Shown: positions 43,725 to 52,588 of the stretch, one piece after another
How the letters are laid out: every line of letters starts with the position of its first letter
How positions within the stretch are numbered: the first letter of the stretch is position 1
From: Bacteroidota bacterium
GTDB lineage: Bacteria > Bacteroidota > Ignavibacteria > Ignavibacteriales > Ignavibacteriaceae
Assembly: GCA_021815365.1 (NCBI GenBank)
Contig: JAKAGZ010000005.1
Coordinates: 38,078 to 102,077, forward strand
Length of the DNA: 64,000 nucleotides
Direction of reading: 5' to 3'
The notes under the pieces: model-generated
What the model saw: only the letters and a program-made list of their open reading frames with translations
Told to the model about the DNA's origin: nothing
Databases searched by the model: none
Position numbers and translations under genes: made by a program

Positions 43725-45449
43725 ATGTTTAATGAAAACCTCTCACGGATAAACCTGGAAGATGCAGAATTTTGTGTGGTAGATACGGAGACCACAGGAC
43801 TTTCTGCACGAAACAATTACATCATCGAAATAGGAATGGTGAGAGTATCAAAATTAAAAATCACTGAAACTTACCACACACTTATTAACCCGGGAAAAGC
43901 CATTCCATACTTTATAACAAGCATGACCGGAATTTCAAATGATGATGTTTACAATGCCCCGTTTTTCGAAGACATTGCAGATGAAATTTTAGAATTTATC
44001 GGCGAAAAAGTTCTCACCGCCCATAATCTTTCATTCGATAAAAGTTTTCTGAAATATGAATTTATCCGTGCTGAAAAAAATTTCAGTACTAACCATGAAC
44101 TTTGTACAGTAAAGCTGGCAAAGAAACTTTATCCTTACCTGCGAAGCAGATCCCTATCTTCAGTATGTGCTTATCTGAAATTAAAAAATTACGGCACACA
44201 CCGCGCCCTTTCAGATGCTGAAGTTACAGCAAAAGCATTAATAAAAATGATAAAGGAAGCAAAAGAAAAGAACAGCATTCAAACACTCGGAGAACTAATC
44301 GCACTGCAATCGGGAACCAACCTGCCATACAAACCGCTTACCGCTAAAAAAGAATTGGGTGAAGATGTTTCTTCCCTGCCGCACGCTCCGGGAATTTATT
44401 ACTTCCTGAATTCAAAGAATGAGATAATTTACATTGGCAAGGCAAAATCTTTAAGGGACCGTGTTAAATCATATTTTTCTCCTGCTGCGCCGCGTAAAGC
44501 AAAAAGAATTATTAAGCAGGCTGCGAGATTAAAGATCGAACTGACTAACTCTGAGCTTACTGCGTTTTTAACAGAAGCTGAATCAATAAAGCTGATCAAC
44601 CCGAAACATAACTCGCAGTTAAAAAAATATGGCAGTAAATATTTTTTAAGAATTACAGCAGCGCAGAAATTCCCTGCACTTGAGATATGCAATTATTTTG
44701 ATTTCGACGGTAACGATTATTTCGGCTTGTTTATCTCTCGCAGCAAGGCACAGGAAGTTTTTGAAGTGCTTACTAAAACTTTCGCTCTTCGTGAATGTGA
44801 TGATAAAGAATTTTCAAAAGGGCAAGCGTGCTTCCTTGCGCAGATTGACAGGTGCATTGCACCCTGCGAAACAGGAAATGCAGATGAGTACAAACTGGAA
44901 CTTGAAAAGGTTTATGAATTCCTTTACGGTAAAAGCCAGGCAGCTTTAAACAGGCTGCTGAACAAAATGAAAGAATATTCAGAAAAACAGAAGTATGAAA
45001 AAGCAGCCGAAGTAAAAAAACTTGTAGATATGATACTCTCACAGACACACAAGTCTTCCCTTCTTGCCGAACCGGTAAATTCAGCTAACGTTCTTTTCGA
45101 AATAAATGAAGGCTTCGGAAGCGATTATATTTTAATGATAACCGGAAAAATCTTTGTAAAAAAATACTCATTAAAAAACAGAGATTACTTCGAAGAAGCT
45201 GTTGATGATTTTTACGAGGGCACGATAAACCTTAATGTAATGCCTGAAGATGAAGACCTAGAAAAAATGAAGATCACTCTGAACTGGCTGATTAAGCACA
45301 GGAATAAAGTCAGAATATTTTATCTGAAAGATTACAAATCAAAATCAGAGCTTTATGCACAGCTTGCTAATTTCAATTTCAGTAATAATGAATCTGAAGA
45401 AAGTACTTTCGATATAAAAAATTTTATTAATTCTGAAGTAGAAATTTAG
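43725..45449 (+). CDS. DnaQ-type exonuclease fused to a GIY-YIG (UvrC-like) nuclease
   Basis: A 574-residue fusion. Residues about 12-180 form a DEDDh 3'-5' exonuclease: D20 and E22 in VVDTETTGL, D105 in NLSFDKSFL, and H159/D164 in THRALSDAEV. Residues 218-300 form a GIY-YIG nuclease (PGIYYFLN, then YIGKAKSLRDRVKSYF). The rest resembles UvrC's middle part, with CFLAQIDRCIAPC and a UVR-like segment (MKEYSEKQKYEKAAEVKKL). It lacks UvrC's C-terminal endonuclease and HhH. Such fusions are related to the Cho alternative excision nuclease. The full UvrC gene lies 3.3 kb downstream. Confidence 0.9.
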   Translation: MFNENLSRINLEDAEFCVVDTETTGLSARNNYIIEIGMVRVSKLKITETYHTLINPGKAIPYFITSMTGISNDDVYNAPFFEDIADEILEFIGEKVLTAHNLSFDKSFLKYEFIRAEKNFSTNHELCTVKLAKKLYPYLRSRSLSSVCAYLKLKNYGTHRALSDAEVTAKALIKMIKEAKEKNSIQTLGELIALQSGTNLPYKPLTAKKELGEDVSSLPHAPGIYYFLNSKNEIIYIGKAKSLRDRVKSYFSPAAPRKAKRIIKQAARLKIELTNSELTAFLTEAESIKLINPKHNSQLKKYGSKYFLRITAAQKFPALEICNYFDFDGNDYFGLFISRSKAQEVFEVLTKTFALRECDDKEFSKGQACFLAQIDRCIAPCETGNADEYKLELEKVYEFLYGKSQAALNRLLNKMKEYSEKQKYEKAAEVKKLVDMILSQTHKSSLLAEPVNSANVLFEINEGFGSDYILMITGKIFVKKYSLKNRDYFEEAVDDFYEGTINLNVMPEDEDLEKMKITLNWLIKHRNKVRIFYLKDYKSKSELYAQLANFNFSNNESEESTFDIKNFINSEVEI

Positions 45450-45505
45450 TTGCAAACAGTGGTATAAAGAATCTCAATAACAGCTTTTAAAAAGGAAAGT
45501 AATTT

Positions 45506-46300
45506 ATGGAGAGGAAGATTTCTCTTAAATCAGTACTTGCTGATAAAACCTCAGGCTCGTCAGAAATAGTGACAAAGCTGAATAAGTATTTTTCCCAGAA
45601 TATTAAACAAACCGGGAAAATAAAAAAAGAATTGCCTGAGATTAAAAAAACCTTCTCCGGTTTTGCAATGGTCAACGAATACATAGCAATGGTTGAAAAC
45701 CTTATTGATAAGAACAACATAGGTGATCTGAACTTCTTCCTGGCTTTTATTCCGGTAATTATAAAAGGTTCTTTTAAGGAAATATATGAGAAGGCTGAAA
45801 AACATATTCTGAAGTACAATACAATACTGACCCTGTCAAACAGTAAAACATTGCTTAAGGTTTTCAAGATGTGGTTCAAAAAAAATAAAAAATTGAAAAT
45901 TATAGTCTGCGAATCACGCCCGAAAAAAGAAGGGATAATTCTTGCGAAAAAACTGGCACGTGCAGGAATAAAAACAGAACTGATCTGTGATGCTTTATTA
46001 AGCCAATACATAAAGACTTCTGATGCGGTTATTGTTGGCGCAGATGCTGTATTAAAGAACGGAAACGTAGTTAATAAAACGGGAAGCAGGAATGCAGCAA
46101 TAATTTGTAAGTATTACAAAAAACCATTCATTGTTTTTGCTGGAGTAGATAAATTCACTGATGAAAAAAGCTTCAGCCCTAAAACAGAAAACCCTGAAGA
46201 GATTTTGAAAGGACAAATTAAAAACCTCACTGTCAATAATTTTTATTTTGAAGAAATAGAAAAAGAGCTGGTGACGAAAATATTCACCAACCATAAATGA
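45506..46300 (+). CDS. eIF2B-like/MtnA-related protein, probably non-catalytic
   Basis: A 264-residue member of the IF-2B/MtnA/ribose-1,5-bisphosphate isomerase superfamily. The C-terminal Rossmann part has IIVCESRPKKEG, AVIVGADAVLKNGNVVNKTGSR and PFIVFAGVDKF. In the position of the catalytic cysteine of MtnA (THCNTG) it has LSNSKT, so the isomerase cysteine is absent, whereas the Asp of VGAD is kept. This looks like the regulatory eIF2B-type state rather than an isomerase. It follows the DnaQ/GIY-YIG gene by 56 bases in the same direction. Function unknown. Confidence 0.78.
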   Translation: MERKISLKSVLADKTSGSSEIVTKLNKYFSQNIKQTGKIKKELPEIKKTFSGFAMVNEYIAMVENLIDKNNIGDLNFFLAFIPVIIKGSFKEIYEKAEKHILKYNTILTLSNSKTLLKVFKMWFKKNKKLKIIVCESRPKKEGIILAKKLARAGIKTELICDALLSQYIKTSDAVIVGADAVLKNGNVVNKTGSRNAAIICKYYKKPFIVFAGVDKFTDEKSFSPKTENPEEILKGQIKNLTVNNFYFEEIEKELVTKIFTNHK

Positions 46301-46740
46301 CCAAGTCAAGACGAATATTTCCTTCCGGATTTATATCTGTTCAAAACAAACTATGAAAATTGATAACCTGATTTAGTGTCAGATGTTTTCAGAAATAATC
46401 TGATAAGGTTTTTCTACGGTTCGTTATTTTTAGCTGCTAAGGTTTTGAACAGAACAAATCATAAGGTTGTAACCATATTGTTTGTTAAATAAAACCTTAG
46501 TCACAGAAGCAAAGCATAACAGCAAACCTTATTACATTGAGGTCCAGCAGTTATAATGCTACTAGCGTCGTGTCATCTTTGTAATGTTGCGTTAGCTAAA
46601 ACTGGCTTATACGTCTTCGCGCACCTTCGTGGCTTCTTCGAGGTTTTTCGTGTCAGAAAAAAGTAACACGAAGTTCCACGAAGAAGGCACTGGGAACCAC
46701 AAAGAAATTTGAAGTATTATTTTTAGTTTTTTCTCAAACC
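46301..46740. other. Intergenic region with repeats
   Basis: About 440 bases between convergent genes. It has several AAGGTT-type words (near 46409, 46440, 46464 and 46495, the last as ACCTTAG) and the long imperfect hairpin at 46624-46687. No open frame of note and no RNA gene was recognised. Confidence 0.5.
46624..46687. repeat. CTTCGTGG-type intergenic hairpin
   Basis: Outer arms CCTTCGTGG (46624-46632) and CCACGAAGAAGG (46676-46687) pair over eight bases; inner arms TCGTGT (46648-46653) and ACACGA (46666-46671) pair around a 12-base A-rich loop. The CTTCGTGG/ACTTCGTG word set looks like a dispersed intergenic repeat. Confidence 0.5.
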
Positions 46741-48393
46741 CTACTTAAAATACTTGCTTAAAGTTTTTTCCAGGTTTCCGCCGCGTAAGTCGCCCTCCAT
46801 TGCTAATATTTTACCGTTAGCGTCAACAAGAATTGGCCGCGGGATACCTATAACTTCAAATTCCTTAACTATCTTATTCTTCCAATCATTAACAAGAAAT
46901 GCATTCATCCACGGCATAGGGTATTTTTCCTTTCTGAATTTAGCAACATCATCAGTGCTTTTGTCCATGGAGAGGCTTAAAATTTCAAAGCCTTTGCTTT
47001 TGAATTTATCATAAGCTTTCTGCAAGCCGTCCATTTCAGCAACGCAGGGGCCACACCATGTTGCCCAGAAATCTATCATATAAATTTTCCCAAGCATGCT
47101 GTGTTTTGAAAATTGTTCATCCTTATTGTCAAGTGAAGTAACTGTAAAATCCGGTATTTCTGCCCCGACCTTTATTTTCGATTCAACCGGAAATCTTTTT
47201 AGCAGATCCTGTGCTTCCTGAGCATCAGCAAAATCTTTTTTAACCAACTCGTGAATCTTTTTCAGTTCTGTTACATTGCCTGAAAATTTTGCAGTAGCAA
47301 GTTTACCAAACAGAATAGTGAACTTTACAGAGTTGCTTTTGGTTTCTTTCAGGAATTTATCCTGCAGATCATTCCATTTGTATTGAGGTATAAGATTGAA
47401 ATAAGAGTTGAATGAATTTGGCAGCACCTCCCAAGCCTGTCGGGCAGGAGGAATTGATTCATAAAATGCTGTGGCTTTTTCAAAGCTGTAGTCTACAGGA
47501 TGATAATATGCAAATGATACATATAAGAGTTTCAAAAGATCTTTAATCCTCTCATTTTTTTCTTTATTAATTCTTGACAAAAGATCGCTGAAGTAAGTGC
47601 CTCTGTCATATTTAAAATTCATTGGTGATTTTTTAGCATCCCTGTATTCCTGAAATTTTTTGCTTGCATCGTCCAGCACTTTAGTATACTCATTATAAAT
47701 TTCAGATATTTTCTTATCGTAACTGTTCCCTTTAACACTAACTTTACTCTCTGCGTCTTTAATAAGAAGCTTTGAAGGATCGAATACAATTTTTGCAGCA
47801 CCGTTGTTAACAGTCATAATGGATCTGTAATCACCTGATGAATCAGGCTCAAACGACTCAGAGCCGGGTGCATTAATTGTTCTGCTGTTTATTTCTATGT
47901 TGCACAACTGGTAACTTATTTCTTTCTGATCAGTCTTTACCTCATAAGTGTATGTGCCGTCTTCCTGCTTAGTCATCTTTTCAGGAGAGGAAAGGGCAAA
48001 GTCGTTAAAGCTGCCGGCAACACCAACGTCATCAAAATTATTTTTATACTTGTACGGTGCAAGAGTAACATCAATAGTTAGTTTTTTATTCCTGTCGTTC
48101 AGCACAGGCACTTTCAGAGGGTTATGGCTTGGAATGGAAAACAGCAAAAAGTTTACCCCCGGTTTTTTGAGAGTGATGGAATAATTTTCATTTGCGTCAC
48201 AACTGACAAAATCTTTTCCGTTTGCATTCTGGATTGACGAAATAGTCCCTACAAGCGCATATTTAGAAGGCTTCCCGTTCACATCCAGCAGCTTACCTTT
48301 TACAATTGTTGTTTGGGCAGCGATTGAAATACTAAACACAATCAATAATAAAATTGACTTGAAAGCTGAGTTAAAAATACTCCCTCGTTTCAT
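46741..48393 (-). CDS. TlpA-like exported thiol-disulfide oxidoreductase
   Basis: A 550-residue envelope protein. Signal peptide about 8-26. Residues 28-110 resemble a carboxypeptidase-regulatory-like beta domain (VKGKLLDVNGKPSKYALVG). Residues about 120-160 (VGVAGSFNDFALSSPEKMT) resemble a glycogen-binding-type E-set. A helical middle follows. The C-terminal thioredoxin domain (about 405-548) has the redox motif WATWCGPC near residue 445 and the cis-proline GIPRPILVD. Bacteroidota use such fusions in periplasmic disulfide or cytochrome maturation chemistry; the partner is unknown. Confidence 0.87.
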   Translation of the reverse strand: MKRGSIFNSAFKSILLLIVFSISIAAQTTIVKGKLLDVNGKPSKYALVGTISSIQNANGKDFVSCDANENYSITLKKPGVNFLLFSIPSHNPLKVPVLNDRNKKLTIDVTLAPYKYKNNFDDVGVAGSFNDFALSSPEKMTKQEDGTYTYEVKTDQKEISYQLCNIEINSRTINAPGSESFEPDSSGDYRSIMTVNNGAAKIVFDPSKLLIKDAESKVSVKGNSYDKKISEIYNEYTKVLDDASKKFQEYRDAKKSPMNFKYDRGTYFSDLLSRINKEKNERIKDLLKLLYVSFAYYHPVDYSFEKATAFYESIPPARQAWEVLPNSFNSYFNLIPQYKWNDLQDKFLKETKSNSVKFTILFGKLATAKFSGNVTELKKIHELVKKDFADAQEAQDLLKRFPVESKIKVGAEIPDFTVTSLDNKDEQFSKHSMLGKIYMIDFWATWCGPCVAEMDGLQKAYDKFKSKGFEILSLSMDKSTDDVAKFRKEKYPMPWMNAFLVNDWKNKIVKEFEVIGIPRPILVDANGKILAMEGDLRGGNLEKTLSKYFK

Positions 48394-48703
48394 TTTAACC
48401 TCTCTTTTTGTTTATGTGATTGAAGTTTTTAGTTATTTGAGTTTGCTGTTATTATTCAAAAATTATCGCAAGCTCCCCTCTCGAGAAATGTACAAACGGG
48501 AGCCCCTCATTTTTTTTGAGGGATAATTAGCTATTTGTTTACAGATAATCAAGGGAAAAAATAGAAGACGCACAAAAAGTCAGATGGAAAGAATGAGGCT
48601 ATTGAATATTGAGTCCTGCACAAAACGCTGGACTCTAAAGGGCTGTTTCTTCATTTCATAAAAGTAATTTTTATTTTAATTTGCTTCATACATTTTAACA
48701 GTT
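48394..48703. other. Divergent intergenic region with two hairpins
   Basis: 310 bases between divergent genes. Hairpin GCTCCC / GGGAGC (48472-48477 and 48498-48503) is followed at once by CCCTC / GAGGG (48504-48508 and 48518-48522) around a T-rich loop. They lie amid promoter territory of both genes, so they are either a relic repeat or a cis-element. No small gene was recognised. Confidence 0.45.
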
Positions 48704-50575
48704 ATGAACAGCAGCTTAGAATCTAAAATAAAAAATCTGCCCGATAACCCCGGCGTATATCAATTCAGAAATGACAAAGGAAAAGTTATATATGTCGGCA
48801 AGGCAAGAAATTTAAAGAACCGCGTGAGAAGTTATTTCCAAAGCAATCTTACTTCGGCTAAGACCGCCGCACTTGTAAATAAGATCAGCGATGTTGAGCT
48901 GATAATTACCGACAGCGAAATCGAAGCACTTGTGCTTGAAAACAATCTTATAAAAGAGCTGAAGCCGCGTTACAATATTAATCTCAAAGACGATAAATCA
49001 TATCCGTTCATAAAAGTTACGAACGAGCCTTTCCCGCAGGTTTACCCGACACGCAGAGTTGTAAAAGACGGCTCAAAATATTTTGGACCTTACACAAACG
49101 TAAAAGATATGAAGGCAGCTTTGAGAATGATAAACCAAATATTTAAGATCAGAAGCTGCAGACTGAACATTACACAGGAAGCTATTGATAAAAAGAAATT
49201 TAAAGTCTGCCTTGATTATCATATTCACAAATGCGATGGACCTTGCGAAGGGCTTGTTTCCCAAAAAGATTACAACGATATGGTAGGCGAAGTTGTTAAG
49301 CTGCTCAAAGGCAAAACCGATGACCTGATAAAAGAGCTTACTGTAAAAATGGAAAAAGCAGTTGAAAAAATGGAATTTGAAAAAGCCGCGGAGCTTAGAG
49401 ATAAAAGAGATCAACTAAATGTTATTGCATCGAGACAAAAAATAGTTTATAACGATTTTGAAGACCGCGATGTAATTTCAATTGCGTATGAAGGTAAAGA
49501 CTCTGCCTGTTCCATTTTTAATATACGCAGCGGAAAATTAATTGCTAAAAAACAACTGAAGCTCTCAATTGAAGAAAGTGATGAGCCGGCAGAAATTTAT
49601 TCGGCGGCAGTTAAATTTTATTACGGTGAATATGTCGAAATCCCAAAAGAGATACTTATGGAAGTTGAACCGGCTGATATGGAAATTCTCTCTTATTGGC
49701 TCAGCGGGCGTGCAGAAAAAAAAGTAAAATTCGTTATTCCAAAGAAAAACAGTGATGCACTTTCCTTAATAAGAATGTGCAAACAGAATGCCATCCTCCA
49801 GTTAAAGGAAATTCAAATTCAGAAAATGAAAAATAAAGGTAATGTACCTTACTCGCTTTCTGCCCTTCAGCGTGATTTAAGGTTAAACACTCTGCCAAGA
49901 AAAATTGAATGCTTTGATATTTCAAACCTGCAGGGAACTGATTCAGTTGCAAGCATGGTCGTTTTCGTTGACGGCAAGCCTAAAAAAAGCCTGTACAGAA
50001 AATTTATTATCAAAACTGTTGAGGGACCGGATGACTTTTCCAGTATGCGCGAAGTTATCGAAAGAAGGTACAGAAAACTTTTGGAAGAAAAAGAGATTTT
50101 TCCTGATCTAATAATGGTTGACGGCGGCAAGGGACAGTTATCCAGCGCTGTAAGTGTGCTGAACGAACTTGGCTTTTCACGAACCGGTGCCCAAACGGAC
50201 TCCGGCAGAGGAACTCAACAAAAATATAATATCATCGGTCTTGCAAAAAGGCTGGAGGAAGTTTTTTTCCCCGGTAAGTCTGAGCCGGAATCAATTCCAA
50301 AAACTTCATCGGGATTAAAATTGCTGCAGCAGATAAGGGACGAAGCACACAGGTTTGCAATTACTTTTCACAGGAACCGGAGAAGCAAAAGAACAATCAC
50401 TACGGGGCTGAGCGAAATAAAAGGGATCGGGAAAGCTACAGCCGATAAATTGTTAAAAGAAATCGGAAGCCTTGCCGAAATTCAAAATGCCGACATAGAA
50501 ACTCTTTCCAGGGTTGTGGGAAAAGCTAAGGCGGATGTTGTGAAAAAATATTTCGAAGAAATAATTCCGAAATAA
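48704..50575 (+). CDS. uvrC: Excinuclease ABC subunit C
   Basis: Makes the dual incisions in nucleotide excision repair with UvrA/UvrB. 623 residues. GIY-YIG domain at 12-90 (NPGVYQFRN, then YVGKARNLKNRVRSYF), UVR domain near residue 207-240 (MEKMEFEKAAELRDKRDQL), the RNase H-like C-terminal nuclease (IECFDISNLQGTDSVASMVV, DLIMVDGGKGQL) and a terminal helix-hairpin-helix pair (EIKGIGKATADKLLKEIGS). A normal, complete UvrC. Confidence 0.96.
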   Translation: MNSSLESKIKNLPDNPGVYQFRNDKGKVIYVGKARNLKNRVRSYFQSNLTSAKTAALVNKISDVELIITDSEIEALVLENNLIKELKPRYNINLKDDKSYPFIKVTNEPFPQVYPTRRVVKDGSKYFGPYTNVKDMKAALRMINQIFKIRSCRLNITQEAIDKKKFKVCLDYHIHKCDGPCEGLVSQKDYNDMVGEVVKLLKGKTDDLIKELTVKMEKAVEKMEFEKAAELRDKRDQLNVIASRQKIVYNDFEDRDVISIAYEGKDSACSIFNIRSGKLIAKKQLKLSIEESDEPAEIYSAAVKFYYGEYVEIPKEILMEVEPADMEILSYWLSGRAEKKVKFVIPKKNSDALSLIRMCKQNAILQLKEIQIQKMKNKGNVPYSLSALQRDLRLNTLPRKIECFDISNLQGTDSVASMVVFVDGKPKKSLYRKFIIKTVEGPDDFSSMREVIERRYRKLLEEKEIFPDLIMVDGGKGQLSSAVSVLNELGFSRTGAQTDSGRGTQQKYNIIGLAKRLEEVFFPGKSEPESIPKTSSGLKLLQQIRDEAHRFAITFHRNRRSKRTITTGLSEIKGIGKATADKLLKEIGSLAEIQNADIETLSRVVGKAKADVVKKYFEEIIPK

Positions 50576-50622
50576 ATCAGAATTAATTACTATATTTTGA
50601 AAAACTTTTCTGAAGATTTGTA

Positions 50623-51804
50623 ATGAAAAATTGCTTCTTAATATTCGCGATGCTCGCAGCAGTTTTTAGCGGCTGCAGTAAAAACTCCGGCAATGACAAA
50701 CAAAAAGCGGATGGTAAATTCTTCAGGAAGATTGTGATAAGTGCAGTTAACGGGAACATTACCGCAAATGACTCGCTGAATAAACTTATAGATTTCAGGC
50801 TGCCTGTAAATTTTGACTACAACGATTTGAAGATAGACAGCCTGAAAAACGCTTCAGGTAAAACCCTGTATTCAGTTCTGCTTCAATATCCTAATCCTGT
50901 TTACAACAGGTTTGCTGTTTATGACAGCGCATTTAATAATTATTTAATTGATAAATCTCTTAATGGAAAAATTTCTGAAGAAAGTTTTTCAGTTAAGGGG
51001 TTGATATTCTTAAAAGTCAGCGAACAATTTACTTCCAAAGAAATTTTCGAATTGAATCGTTTATCCCTTTACTCAATCAGCGATACATCTGTTAATCTTG
51101 TTTTTAGAGCATTTACCCTGATGAAGTCCGGTAACCAGGAATACACACAGAAGATTGATGAAATAACTGCCGATAGAATTAAGACGACTTCGACCAGCAG
51201 CAAATATTCACAGGTTAGAAATAAATCAGACGTCTTTACGTTTAATTATAAATCCGGCAAGTACGAAAGCGCTAATGATATTTTTGATAAATATATTATT
51301 GGGCTGATACAAAATTCCAAGTACAGTACAGATAAGCCCGAAATATCTGATGAAAAATCTGCCTGGGAATCCGTCGGTAAAAATCCCGATGCAGATACGA
51401 TCAATTATGCCGGTAACTCAAAAAGCTCAATGGGCTTTTCACTGACTCTTTCAGAGGACTGGAAGGAATTTAAAAATTTTGGAATAACAGAATTTGTTAA
51501 CAAGGAATTCAAAGGCACAAGGTATTTTAACAGTATAATCGGAACTACAATTTCCGTTGTGCAGATACCTGCTGATAAAGCTGCTGAAGATTTCATCAAC
51601 TACAAATTAGAAAAAGTCGCTGAAGGAAAGATCAGGCTCAGATATTCCGATGAAATTATAAGCGGCAGAGACTTCGTACAGTTTTTCGAATACTATTGCG
51701 GCAACAGAAAATTTCTGCTTATAATTAACGGTTCAAAATATACTTATAACGACTATAAGGATCTTTATTCAAAAATAGTGAACTCTTTCTCGATGAAATG
51801 CTGA
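50623..51804 (+). CDS. Lipoprotein of unknown function
   Basis: A 393-residue lipoprotein with a lipobox ending at Cys18 (MLAAVFSGC). After it the protein is mostly beta-strands with a mid region rich in Lys, Ser and Asp. The last 110 residues (SLTLSEDWKEFKNFGITEF...FVQFFEYYCGNRKFLLII) resemble PsbP-like or DUF1795-type folds found in lipoproteins, but this is a weak impression. It follows uvrC by 47 bases, perhaps in the same transcript. Confidence 0.65.
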   Translation: MKNCFLIFAMLAAVFSGCSKNSGNDKQKADGKFFRKIVISAVNGNITANDSLNKLIDFRLPVNFDYNDLKIDSLKNASGKTLYSVLLQYPNPVYNRFAVYDSAFNNYLIDKSLNGKISEESFSVKGLIFLKVSEQFTSKEIFELNRLSLYSISDTSVNLVFRAFTLMKSGNQEYTQKIDEITADRIKTTSTSSKYSQVRNKSDVFTFNYKSGKYESANDIFDKYIIGLIQNSKYSTDKPEISDEKSAWESVGKNPDADTINYAGNSKSSMGFSLTLSEDWKEFKNFGITEFVNKEFKGTRYFNSIIGTTISVVQIPADKAAEDFINYKLEKVAEGKIRLRYSDEIISGRDFVQFFEYYCGNRKFLLIINGSKYTYNDYKDLYSKIVNSFSMKC

Positions 51805-51932
51805 TGTATATGCTTCCTTTATTACTTATAGGATTTTTCTTTCAAAAAACTTTCTTTAGATTCTGTCCTGAATTTGATGTACTTTTAAATAACTTGTAAA
51901 GCGAAATTTTAAAAATACGGGAGAGGTTTTTT

Positions 51933-52379
51933 ATGATAAATAAATTATCAACAAAATTTTCTGCTTTCATTTTAATAGCTGCTTTTTCAGCGGCTGTAAT
52001 TTTTTCAAGCAATACAGTAAACGCACAAACTCTGTGGAAAAATAATAGTCAGAACCCCGGCACAGGGACACCTACAACTACATTCCCTGAAGAGAAAAGC
52101 AACAAAACAATTATTTATGTTGCACTGGGAGCAGCAATTACGGGACTTCTTCTTTATAAATTTGTTTTTCATAAAGATAAAAAAGAAGAAACTGATTCTA
52201 CTAAGAATGCCAATTCATCTTCGCTGCTTATTCATTCAGGTTCTTATTTTACAGACAAAGATTCAGAGCTGGCAAAAAACGAAGAAGCTCTGCCTGTAAA
52301 TTTATATTTCGGTGTCCGGAGAGATAATTATGCAGCAGAAGAAAGAACGTATGTAGTCGGGTTATCATTAAAGTTCTGA
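51933..52379 (+). CDS. Small exported protein with a central membrane segment
   Basis: A 148-residue protein. The signal peptide (about 9-32) ends near NTVNAQ; a low-complexity Thr/Pro stretch follows, then a membrane helix at about 60-76 (IIYVALGAAITGLLLYKFVF), a short charged KDKKEE stretch and a soluble C-terminal part with YFGVRRDNYAAEERTYVVG. No family is recognised. It is preceded by ACGGGAGAGG, a good ribosome binding site. Confidence 0.6.
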   Translation: MINKLSTKFSAFILIAAFSAAVIFSSNTVNAQTLWKNNSQNPGTGTPTTTFPEEKSNKTIIYVALGAAITGLLLYKFVFHKDKKEETDSTKNANSSSLLIHSGSYFTDKDSELAKNEEALPVNLYFGVRRDNYAAEERTYVVGLSLKF

Positions 52380-52394
52380 GCAGCGAAAATAAAA

Positions 52395-52482
52395 CCGGGC
52401 AGCAGTTACCCGGATAATTTATCTACCGCTGCTTCCTTCCGGACCTGGCGGGGTTTGATAGTTATCCGTCAACCACTACCCG
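52395..52482 (-). ncRNA. ffs: Signal recognition particle RNA (4.5S type)
   Basis: The minus strand contains CCAGGTCCGGAAGGAAGCAG, the near-invariant domain IV loop of SRP RNA that binds Ffh. The two flanks fold back: CGGGTAGT with ACTGCTGCCCG at the ends, and GGATAACT with AAATTATCC inside. The transcript of about 88 bases has no Alu domain, as in most Gram-negative bacteria. A T-rich stretch (TTTTATTTT) follows the stem and may terminate it. Confidence 0.93.
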
Positions 52483-52588
52483 AAATTTAAATTTCTTTTT
52501 TAGCAAGGGGCACAAAGATTATTAATTTACCCGATTATATCAAGCAGTTGTGAAATGTCAACTTAATTATTCAAGCGGGGAAAATAAA

